DNA of 64,000 bases from an uncultured Clostridia bacterium. Lineage in GTDB: Bacteria; Bacillota; Clostridia; Peptostreptococcales; Anaerovoracaceae. The DNA lies in the NCBI GenBank assembly GCA_938049335.1, contig CALIYX010000025.1, forward strand, positions 152,301-216,300, written 5' to 3'. The position numbers and the translations under genes are program-made. This document shows, in pieces, positions 27,313-34,774 of this stretch (position 1 is its first letter; each line of letters begins with the position of its first letter). The notes under the pieces were generated by a model. The model did no database searches. It was not told the origin of the DNA and saw only the letters and a list, made by a program, of their open reading frames with translations.

Positions 27313-28417
27313 ATACTATGAGCTTGCCTATCCCCGGGAGCTTGCTTAAAATGTACGCAGCTACGGCAGATAAAGTTAAATATAAGACAGTAAGAATTGG
27401 AATTCCAATTACTGAGCTAAATGGAAGCATAGTGAAATTGAAATGATATTTTGCTTGTTCGATAAATAGTGGGTGAACTAGATATATGCCAAAGCTGTAC
27501 TTTGATATGAAAATAATAATAGTTCTAGCCGTCTTACCAAAGTTCTTTAAATTAAAGTTGTACTTAAGAAATACAAATACAGCAATTGATTCAAGTAAAA
27601 CGTTAATCGATAGGTAGGCGTAGAAAAAATCGTTTGGAGTATTTGTGCGTATTGAATAGTAGATGGTACAAACTATTGTCGTTATAAAGCCTAAAATACC
27701 GAAGATATATATTAAAATTATCATCTTACGACTAAGGTTAATGGAGTTTAAATAATACCCTAAAACAAAGTAAAAAATGAATCTTACATTAAAGAATTCA
27801 CTCCCTCCCCCGCCAAATTTACCTAGATATTGACCGAGTGTTACAGAAAAATTAGGCATAAATAAGCCTAGTATTGCAACTGCATTTGGTATAAGTATGG
27901 CTGATATGAACATGAATACTATTGTATATCTTAAAGCATTTATATTCCCTTTGACCCCCGAAAATATAGGTGAGATTATATATAGTCCAATAATGGTAAA
28001 TAAGAACCACATGTGATAGTGCCCTTCGAGGAATGTAAGCAGCTTGTTTTCTCCATTGTTAATTAGACTAGGCACAAAAGTATAAATAGCTGACCAAAAT
28101 ATGAAGGCAACAACAATGCGAAAGATATTTTTAGAATACAGACGCTTCAAATTAATCTTTTTGTCTAAGAATAGTGCGCCACTAATCATTATGAAGCAAG
28201 GAACACACCATCTAACAACGCTATCATAAAAAGAACATGTGATCCATGAGGAAGCCGTTACAGGCCAAGTATACCAATTAGATGCACAAACATGTAGCAT
28301 TATTACTGCTATTGTTGCAAAGGCTCTGAGTCCATCAAAATACTCTATTCTATTTTCCGAACCAGCCTGAAATGTTTGAGTCTCCATAGCTGATGAATTT
28401 ACTTGTACGTTCGACAT
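27311..28417 (-). CDS. Membrane acyltransferase, acyltransferase-3 (OafA-like) family
   Basis: About 368 residues with roughly ten membrane helices. N-terminal motif RIEYFDGLRAFATIAVIMLHV (about 23-42, with the family Arg/His) and a late FGIYLVHPLFIEQ near residue 320. These enzymes O-acetylate exported sugars or wall polymers. The ATG at 28417 is chosen for AGGAG eight bases upstream; the frame opens about 31 codons earlier with no such site. Confidence 0.85.
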   Translation of the reverse strand: MSNVQVNSSAMETQTFQAGSENRIEYFDGLRAFATIAVIMLHVCASNWYTWPVTASSWITCSFYDSVVRWCVPCFIMISGALFLDKKINLKRLYSKNIFRIVVAFIFWSAIYTFVPSLINNGENKLLTFLEGHYHMWFLFTIIGLYIISPIFSGVKGNINALRYTIVFMFISAILIPNAVAILGLFMPNFSVTLGQYLGKFGGGGSEFFNVRFIFYFVLGYYLNSINLSRKMIILIYIFGILGFITTIVCTIYYSIRTNTPNDFFYAYLSINVLLESIAVFVFLKYNFNLKNFGKTARTIIIFISKYSFGIYLVHPLFIEQAKYHFNFTMLPFSSVIGIPILTVLYLTLSAVAAYILSKLPGIGKLIV

Positions 28418-28595
28418 GCGTTTTCTCCTAAAATAGGGAGTTAAAGATTTAGATTTAGCCGTTTTGTTTATTTCAAGCTTTAGTATATCATTGTCTTGAT
28501 TTACATTCAATAAGTCTAAAATACAGTTAAATATAAATACTATAGGGGAATGTTCAGATTCGAAAGCATAAATCCAAGATATTTTGATATAAAGC

Positions 28596-28623
28596 TTGTT
28601 TTTTACGTGAATTAGTATATAAT
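28596..28623 (+). promoter_or_regulatory. Promoter for rpsF-ssb-rpsR
   Basis: TTGTTT (28596-28601), a 16-base spacer and TATAAT (28618-28623), about 75 bases upstream of rpsF. Confidence 0.7.
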
Positions 28624-28629
28624 ATTAGG

Positions 28630-28672
28630 GTATGTAACTATGCATACGATCTCTGCGCTATAGGAATAGCGC
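28630..28672 (+). promoter_or_regulatory. Structured leader of rpsF operon
   Basis: Two small hairpins: GTATG/CATAC (28630-28647) and GCGCTAT-AGGA-ATAGCGC (28655-28672), just before GGGAGG. The rpsF operon is often autoregulated by an S6:S18-binding leader. I cannot confirm that consensus by eye, so this is only a candidate. Confidence 0.45.
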
Positions 28673-28700
28673 CATTTAAGACCATAGGGAGGTGAAACAA

Positions 28701-28988
28701 ATGATTAACTACGAGGTAATGTTCATCATCGATCCAATGTTGGATGATGAGAAGAAGGACGCAGCTGTTGAGAGAGTTAAAGGCATCATCGCAGCTGAAG
28801 GAGAAGTAGGAAATGTTGATGTTTGGGGCCTAAGAAAGTTGGCTTACCCAATCCAGAAGAAGAACGAGGGCTACTATGTTGTCATCGACTTCAAGGCAGA
28901 ACCAACATTGCCAGCAGAGCTCGATAGAAGACTCAAGATTTCAGAAGATTTCATGAGACATATCATCGTTAATAAGGATGCTGAATAA
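28701..28988 (+). CDS. rpsF: 30S ribosomal protein S6
   Basis: 95 residues, with MINYEVMFIIDPMLDDEKK at the start and WGLRKLAYPIQKKNEGYYV (about 47-65), the bS6 core. ATG at 28701 has GGGAGG nine bases upstream. First gene of the rpsF-ssb-rpsR operon. Confidence 0.97.
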   Translation: MINYEVMFIIDPMLDDEKKDAAVERVKGIIAAEGEVGNVDVWGLRKLAYPIQKKNEGYYVVIDFKAEPTLPAELDRRLKISEDFMRHIIVNKDAE

Positions 28989-29004
28989 GAAAGAGGTGTA
29001 GATA

Positions 29005-29445
29005 GTGAATAGTGTAGTACTAATAGGAAGACTCACAAGGGATCCTGAACTTAGATACACCACATCTCAGATGGCTGTAGCAACATTTAGCTTGGCTATT
29101 GATAGGCCCGTTCGTGCAGGCAAGGAGAGAGAAACAGACTTTCCACGCGTAACTGTATTTGGCAAGCAGGCAGAAAACTGCGAGAAGTATCTTGCTAAAG
29201 GTCGTATGGCAGCTGTCCAGGGAAGACTTCAGACAGGAAGCTATACCAATAAGGACGGAGCTACAGTTTACACCACGGATGTTGTTGCCGATCGTGTTGA
29301 ATTCCTAGAATGGGGAGATAGACCACAGGGCAGCGCACCAAGACCACAGCAGACACATGCATCTGAGCCAGCAGGCGTAAGCGGCGGCTTTGATGACGAG
29401 ATGCCGGATTCATTCCAGGCAATTGACGAAGATGTACCGTTCTAA
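29005..29445 (+). CDS. ssb: Single-stranded DNA-binding protein
   Basis: 146 residues, GTG start with AAGAGGTG upstream. OB fold: NSVVLIGRLTRDPELRYTTS and VTVFGKQAENCEKYLAKG. Low-complexity linker (about 105-130) and acidic tip DEDVPF that binds partner proteins. It lies between rpsF and rpsR as in most Firmicutes. Confidence 0.97.
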   Translation: MNSVVLIGRLTRDPELRYTTSQMAVATFSLAIDRPVRAGKERETDFPRVTVFGKQAENCEKYLAKGRMAAVQGRLQTGSYTNKDGATVYTTDVVADRVEFLEWGDRPQGSAPRPQQTHASEPAGVSGGFDDEMPDSFQAIDEDVPF

Positions 29446-29460
29446 AGAGAGGAGATAAAC

Positions 29461-29694
29461 ATGGCAGAGAGAAGACATGGTGGCATGAGAAGAAAAAAAG
29501 TATGCCAGTTCTGTGCAGATAAAGCAGAAAAAATTGATTACAAGGATGTAGATAAGCTAAGAAAGTATATTTCTGAGAGAGGCAAGATCCTTCCAAGAAG
29601 AGTGACAGGAACATGCGCACTACATCAGAGAGATATCACAGTTGCAGTTAAGAGAGCAAGAATCGTAGCTCTACTTCCATATGTAGCTGACTAA
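29461..29694 (+). CDS. rpsR: 30S ribosomal protein S18
   Basis: 77 residues ending RARIVALLPYVAD. The core is LRKYISERGKILPRRVTG. The N-terminus has VCQFCADK; with the later THR-Cys in TGTCALHQ it is a possible zinc-type (C+) form. GAGAGGAG precedes the ATG. Partner of S6 in the 30S platform. Confidence 0.97.
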   Translation: MAERRHGGMRRKKVCQFCADKAEKIDYKDVDKLRKYISERGKILPRRVTGTCALHQRDITVAVKRARIVALLPYVAD

Positions 29695-29707
29695 TCCAAG
29701 TAAATCT

Positions 29708-29746
29708 GAGAGTCTAAAGAAGTTAACTTCGTAGGCTCTCTTTTTT
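29708..29746 (+). terminator. Terminator after rpsR
   Basis: GAGAG (29708-29712) pairs with CTCTC (29736-29740), with an inner GAAG/CTTC-type stem around GTTAAC, followed by TTTTTT. Confidence 0.85.
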
Positions 29747-29839
29747 ATGTAATAAATCGTAATTTATGGTATTATTTGGATAGAAGATTATTCAGAATTC
29801 AGGTAAGTATAGTTTAGTTTATAAAAAGGAGGGTCAAAT

Positions 29840-30430
29840 TTGAGAACTGTTGATGAAGAGACAAGAAAATATATAGAAAGTCTAAAAATCAGCGATGTCC
29901 CTTGGAATAGACTGCCAACGATATACGGCAGGGCGACTGATTTTCCTAGGTATCTAGTGACTTTATCTAAAATGGATAGCATGGATGATATAATGCAATG
30001 CGGCGAGGAGTTAGCTATGAATATAGAGCATCAAGGCACTTTGCTACATGCGACGCCATTTGCTATGGTATTTCTTCTAAGGATTTTTAAAAAGGCATAT
30101 GAACAAAGGGATACAAATGATATTGCGAGAAGACTTTTTGATGAACTGCTTGAACTCTTCATGTATATAGCTGAGGCTATAAGTGATGCCTTCCAATGCG
30201 ATCATGCAGATGAATTTCCTCATTTTGCCGACATGCTTAAAGAGGAGTATCTGTGGTCAGAGGAATACGATGAGGAAGAGGATGAACTTAGATATGAGGA
30301 AAATCCTTTCCCAGATGATCTGTTCTACAGTTTCTACTATTATTCTTATAAGGTTCTTCTTTTGTGCGAACCTATAATAGAAAATTTGCAGTCTGAGAAT
30401 GCGAATAAACTACGCTCATTGATACAGTAG
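29840..30430 (+). CDS. Unknown protein, similar in pattern to HEAT-like immunity proteins
   Basis: 196 residues, TTG start with GGAGGG six bases upstream and no suitable ATG. Helical and acidic. The segments WNRLPTIYGRATDFPRYLVTL (about 22-42, in part) and EHQGTLLHATPFAMVFLLRI (about 71-90) recall the HQGT-x4-ATP-x4-FL pattern I associate with HEAT-repeat-like proteins, often annotated as immunity partners of toxins. Residues 145-165 are very acidic (EEYDEEEDELRYEE). No toxin gene is adjacent. Terminators bound it on both sides, so it is a single-gene unit. Function not established. Confidence 0.6.
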   Translation: MRTVDEETRKYIESLKISDVPWNRLPTIYGRATDFPRYLVTLSKMDSMDDIMQCGEELAMNIEHQGTLLHATPFAMVFLLRIFKKAYEQRDTNDIARRLFDELLELFMYIAEAISDAFQCDHADEFPHFADMLKEEYLWSEEYDEEEDELRYEENPFPDDLFYSFYYYSYKVLLLCEPIIENLQSENANKLRSLIQ

Positions 30431-30458
30431 AATCTGCGATATCAAAGCGAATTAAAAT

Positions 30459-30499
30459 AAAAAACAGCGAAGCTTGTAAATCCAAATTTCGCTGTTTTT
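30459..30499. terminator. Terminator downstream of the orphan gene
   Basis: AAAACAGCGAA pairs with TTCGCTGTTTT, followed by TG; loop of 16 bases. The A-rich 5' side makes it usable for alr on the minus strand too. Confidence 0.8.
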
Positions 30500-30583
30500 G
30501 TATGTGAATTATCCTAAATATATGAATCGTAATTAGACGATTAGATTGAGATATACAGCTTTATCAAGCATTGATGCCCGATA

Positions 30584-31720
30584 TTAGTCAACATATACCT
30601 TTGGAAGTCTCTGTCCAAAAGCACAGCAGATTTCATAGTTGATTGTTCCTGTTGCATTTGCGATGTCATCAGCTGTAACTGAGTTTACACCGTCTGAACC
30701 CATAACGATTACTTCATCGCCAACCTTTACATTAGGAACTGCTGATACGTCTACCATGCACTGATCCATGCAGATGTTTCCTGCGATTGGGCAAACAACT
30801 CCATTTACAATAACCTTTGCGTTTGCTGAGAATGGTCTTGGATATCCATCTGCATATCCGAGAGCAAGAGTTGCGATTCTTGCAGGTTTTGTTGAAATGT
30901 ACTTACGTCCGTAGCCAACTGAGAAGTTTGCTGGAACATCCTTTAGATGAACTATATTTGCCTTTACTGACATTACAGGCTTGATTGAAAGCTGCGCGCG
31001 TTCAACCTCATCTGATGGGTAGCATCCGTATAGAATGATTCCTGGTCTTACGGCATCAAAGTAAATCTCTGGAAGTTCCATGATCGATGCACTGTTTGCT
31101 AGTGTGCGGAAAGGAATCTTGATGTTAGCCTTTGTTAGAGCTTCGTAGAATGCGTTGTACTTAGCTTCCTGCTCGTGTGAGTATGTCTTATCTGCTGCGT
31201 CAGCTGTAGACATATGTGAGAACATACCCTTAATCTTAAATCCAGGAAGAGCTGCAATCTTGCGAACGTCTTCGATTGCGAAGTCTGTGTCATCTGCTAG
31301 GTATCCGATTCTTCCCATTCCTGTGTCAACGGCGATAAGTCCTGATACAATCTTTCCTGCTGCAACAGCTGCGTCGCTGATAGCCTTAGCGTTTGCTGAG
31401 TCGCATACTACAGGTGTTAGGTCGTGCTCTACGATTACGTCAGCATACATGTCAGGTGTAAGTCCGAGGCAGATGATTTCTTCCTTTGCTCCAGCCTCTC
31501 TAAGTGTTAGAGCTTCCTGAAGAGTTGCGATTGCAAAAGTCTTAACTCCATTCTTTCTTAGAACCTCAGCGCACTTTACTGAGCCGTGTCCATAAGCGTC
31601 GGCTTTGATAACGCCGATTAGGTCTCTACCCTTTGCCTTCTCTTTGATCTGCTTGATATTGTAGTCTAGGTTGCTTAGGTTAACCTCAACCCATGCAGGT
31701 CTAATAGCTTCTTTGTACAT
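30584..31720 (-). CDS. alr: Alanine racemase
   Basis: 378 residues. The PLP-binding lysine is in VIKADAYGHGSVKCAEVL (about 37-54), and the second catalytic region is NFSVGYGRKYIST with its Tyr near 270. Converts L- to D-alanine for peptidoglycan. Length and motif order are standard. It follows purA by 25 bases on the same strand, so it probably sits in the purB-purA-alr transcript. Confidence 0.96.
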   Translation of the reverse strand: MYKEAIRPAWVEVNLSNLDYNIKQIKEKAKGRDLIGVIKADAYGHGSVKCAEVLRKNGVKTFAIATLQEALTLREAGAKEEIICLGLTPDMYADVIVEHDLTPVVCDSANAKAISDAAVAAGKIVSGLIAVDTGMGRIGYLADDTDFAIEDVRKIAALPGFKIKGMFSHMSTADAADKTYSHEQEAKYNAFYEALTKANIKIPFRTLANSASIMELPEIYFDAVRPGIILYGCYPSDEVERAQLSIKPVMSVKANIVHLKDVPANFSVGYGRKYISTKPARIATLALGYADGYPRPFSANAKVIVNGVVCPIAGNICMDQCMVDVSAVPNVKVGDEVIVMGSDGVNSVTADDIANATGTINYEICCAFGQRLPKVYVD

Positions 31721-31745
31721 TTGTTTTTCCTTTCTCCTTGTGAGT

Positions 31746-33035
31746 TTATATGTTTGGTCTTCTCTTTATAAAATCGTTACGGTTTGGACCGTTTGTAACT
31801 ATGGTTATTGGATATCCGATCAAAACTTCTAGCTCGTTAACATAGTTCTGAGCCGCCTTAGGAAGGTCCTCAAAGCAGCGGATTCCGGTTATATCGCACT
31901 TCCAACCTGGAAGAGTCTTTAGTATAGGCTTTGCCCTGTTCAAATCGGTTGTATTTGGGAAGTCGTCGTGCTTAACTCCATCTATTTCGTATCCTACGCA
32001 AACTGGAATCTCATCGAGATAGCCTAGAGGATCTAGAACCGTCAAAGCAACCTCTGTTGTTCCCTGCATCATGCAGCCGTATCTAGTTGCAACAGCATCA
32101 AACCAGCCGACACGCCTTGGTCTTCCTGTTGTAGCACCGAATTCACCTCCGTCACCGCCGCGGCGTCTTAGCTCATCTGCTTCGTCACCGAAGATTTCGC
32201 TGACAAAGGCACCTGCGCCAACTGCTGATGAGTAAGCCTTGCAGACTGTAACTACGCTTTTAATCTCGTAAGGTGGGACGCCAGCGCCTATGCTGCCGAA
32301 ACCTGCTAGAGTTGAGGATGAAGTTACCATAGGATAGATACCGTGGTCTGGATCCTTCATTGCTCCTAGCTGTCCTTCAAGAAGTAGCTGCTTGCCCTCT
32401 GCTAGACTGCGGTGCAGGAAGCTCTCAGTGTTGCGTACATAAGGCTTAATCATGTCTCTATACTCTACAAGCTCTTCGTAAAGCTCCTCTACCTTAAGCT
32501 CTGGCTTACCATATAGGTTCTTTAGAAGTACATTCTTTATTGTGCAGATATTCTCTAGCTTCTCAATCAAAAATTCCTTGTCGTTGAAAAGTTCATTAAC
32601 CTGAAATCCTATCTTAGAATACTTGTCTGAGTAGCAAGGCGCGATACCAGACTTGGTTGAGCCGAAGGACTTTCCTCCAAGTCTTTCCTCCTCGTAGGTA
32701 TCTAGCAAAATGTGATAGGACATCACGATCTGTGCTCTATCAGAAACTAAGAGCTTAGGAGCTGGAACGCCCTGATCTGTTAGGCTCTTTATTTCCTCGA
32801 TGAGCTTAGGAATGTTAAGGGCTACACCATTACCGATTACATTTGTAATGTGGTCATAGAAGACTCCGGACGGTAGCATGTGGAGTGCGAACTTGCCGTA
32901 ATCGTTTTTGATTGTGTGGCCGGCATTGCTTCCGCCCTGAAAACGAATTACTATATCGCTTTCAGCTGCGAGTAGATCTGTGATCTTGCCCTTACCTTCG
33001 TCACCCCAGTTAGCACCAACAATAGCTTTAATCAT
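31746..33035 (-). CDS. purA: Adenylosuccinate synthetase
   Basis: 429 residues. N-terminal VGANWGDEGKGKITD (P-loop-like, about 5-19) and GGSNAGHTI (about 36), later TTGRPRRVGWFD. Makes adenylosuccinate from IMP, aspartate and GTP. The ATG at 33035 is preferred: GGAGG lies nine bases upstream, whereas the ATG at 33059 overlaps the purB stop region and adds eight atypical residues. Confidence 0.96.
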   Translation of the reverse strand: MIKAIVGANWGDEGKGKITDLLAAESDIVIRFQGGSNAGHTIKNDYGKFALHMLPSGVFYDHITNVIGNGVALNIPKLIEEIKSLTDQGVPAPKLLVSDRAQIVMSYHILLDTYEEERLGGKSFGSTKSGIAPCYSDKYSKIGFQVNELFNDKEFLIEKLENICTIKNVLLKNLYGKPELKVEELYEELVEYRDMIKPYVRNTESFLHRSLAEGKQLLLEGQLGAMKDPDHGIYPMVTSSSTLAGFGSIGAGVPPYEIKSVVTVCKAYSSAVGAGAFVSEIFGDEADELRRRGGDGGEFGATTGRPRRVGWFDAVATRYGCMMQGTTEVALTVLDPLGYLDEIPVCVGYEIDGVKHDDFPNTTDLNRAKPILKTLPGWKCDITGIRCFEDLPKAAQNYVNELEVLIGYPITIVTNGPNRNDFIKRRPNI

Positions 33036-33058
33036 AAATACCTCCATGCTTAACAGCA

Positions 33059-34492
33059 TTAAATGTTAATTTTAGCCTCCATGCCGATGATATCAGCATT
33101 TGCGCTAAGAATTGGCTTTATGACCCCGTCCAGAAACTCTTCGGTCTGGACATCTGCCCTACCGATATAATTTTCGGGTTTCAAAACCTTCTGTAAAGCC
33201 TCTTTGGTTATATTGAATAAAGGATCAGCGGCAATTCTATCTAACAAATCGTTAGGCTTGCCTTCCTCCTTGACAACCTTAGCAGCTGCCATGGAGTGAA
33301 CCCTAATTCTCTCGTGAAGTTCCTGTCTATCTCCGCCAGCTTTAACCGCATCCATCATGATATTCTCTGATGCCATGAAAGGTAGCTCTGCCATCAAATG
33401 AGATTTGATAACCTGTGGATAGACAACTAATCCATCTGAGATGTTGATATATAGTTCAAGGATGCTGTCTGTTGCAAGGAAGGACTCGCTTACAGAAATC
33501 CTCTTGTTAGCTGAATCGTCAAGCGTACGCTCAAACCACTGAGTTGCAGCGGTTATCTGAGGGTTCATAGATGTACTCATTACGTAGTTGGCAAGAGAAG
33601 CCATACGCTCTGAACGCATAGGGTTACGCTTGTAGGCCATAGCTGATGAGCCTATTTGGTCCTTCTCAAACGGTTCCTCTACTTCCTTCATGTGCTGAAG
33701 AAGACGAATGTCGTTTGAAAACTTGTGAGCAGACTGTGCAATACCTGCAAGGACGTTTAGCACGCGGCTATCAACCTTACGTGAATATGTCTGACCAGAC
33801 ACTGGATAGCAGGATGAAAATCCCATCTTCTCAGCGATGAGCTGGTCGAGCTTCTTGCACTTCTCGTGGTCTCCAGAGAAAAGCTCTAGGAAGGATGCCT
33901 GAGTACCTGTCGTACCCTTAGATCCGAGAAGCTTAAGTGAATCAAGCACATAGTCTAGGTCCTCAAGGTCTAAAACTAAATCGTTTAGCCAAAGACTTGC
34001 GCGCTTTCCTACAGTAGTTGGCTGAGCAGCCTGATAGTGTGTAAAACCAAGTGTAGGCATTGCCTTATATTCATCTGCAAACTCTGAGAGCTTTGCTATA
34101 GTATTGATAAGCTTCTTTCGGATTAGCTTAAGTCCTTCTGACATGATAATCATATCGGTGTTGTCGCCTACATAGCAAGATGTAGCACCAAGGTGAATAA
34201 TGCCTTTTGCATTAGGGCACTGAAGTCCGTAAGCATAGACATGGCTCATAACATCGTGACGAACTATTTTCTCACGCTCTTTAGCGACATCGTAGTTAAT
34301 ATCGTTTATATGCAATTTTAACTCATCAATCTGAGACTGTGTTATATCAAGGCCGAGCTCCATCTCAGCTTCCGCTAGTGCAACCCAAAGCTTGCGCCAT
34401 GTGCGAAATTTCATCTCAGGTGAAAAGAGATATTTCATCTCATTACTTGGATAACGTTCGGATAATGGACTCGTGTAATTGGTCTCCTGCAT
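33059..34492 (-). CDS. purB: Adenylosuccinate lyase
   Basis: 477 residues, fumarase/aspartase fold. Signature GSSAMAYKRNPMRSERM (about 289-305), with GATSCYVGDNTD near 100 and TLGFTHYQAAQPTTVGKRA near 155. Cleaves SAICAR and adenylosuccinate, so it acts just after PurA. First gene of the minus-strand purB-purA-alr set. Confidence 0.96.
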   Translation of the reverse strand: MQETNYTSPLSERYPSNEMKYLFSPEMKFRTWRKLWVALAEAEMELGLDITQSQIDELKLHINDINYDVAKEREKIVRHDVMSHVYAYGLQCPNAKGIIHLGATSCYVGDNTDMIIMSEGLKLIRKKLINTIAKLSEFADEYKAMPTLGFTHYQAAQPTTVGKRASLWLNDLVLDLEDLDYVLDSLKLLGSKGTTGTQASFLELFSGDHEKCKKLDQLIAEKMGFSSCYPVSGQTYSRKVDSRVLNVLAGIAQSAHKFSNDIRLLQHMKEVEEPFEKDQIGSSAMAYKRNPMRSERMASLANYVMSTSMNPQITAATQWFERTLDDSANKRISVSESFLATDSILELYINISDGLVVYPQVIKSHLMAELPFMASENIMMDAVKAGGDRQELHERIRVHSMAAAKVVKEEGKPNDLLDRIAADPLFNITKEALQKVLKPENYIGRADVQTEEFLDGVIKPILSANADIIGMEAKINI

Positions 34493-34774
34493 GATTTCCT
34501 CCTATGAAAGCTAACAAATCACTTTTACCTTAGAATTATATCACCATTAGCTCTTTAGTTCAACATTTCAGAGGGCTTGAAGAGGCTTTAAAAATAAGGA
34601 AATTCACTCAGTTGCTATGTGAAATTTATTACAATTCTTAACAAAAAAACACGATCTTCTTAATTTTAATCGAGAATCATTTAAGGCTTGGGCTAGTGTA
34701 TAGACACTGGGTATTTTTGTTGGTAGAATTTGAGCTATAAAAGCAATTTTGTAAAAATTTTTGAGGAGAAAAAT
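34493..34774. other. Intergenic region between purB and ABC genes
   Basis: 282 bases between divergent genes. A short palindrome AGTGT-ATAG-ACACT (34695-34708) is followed by GGGTATTTTT. The ten bases ACACTGGGTA (34704-34713) also occur, inverted, at 19915-19924 beside the MITE-like remnant. No riboswitch or gene seen; promoters for both sides must lie here. Confidence 0.4.

Noticed and set aside
28630..28700. Firm call of an S6:S18 leader RNA
   Set aside because: Hairpins are present but I cannot match the binding-site consensus by eye; kept as a low-confidence regulatory feature.
34646..34662. 16-base match (AAAACACGATCTTCTT) to the start of the final open frame at 63703
   Set aside because: One match of that length is expected by chance in an AT-rich 64-kb window, and similarity does not extend further.
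34493..34774. Purine riboswitch before purB or peptide-sensing leader before the ABC genes
   Set aside because: No three-way-junction landmarks of a purine aptamer and no terminator/anti-terminator pair seen.
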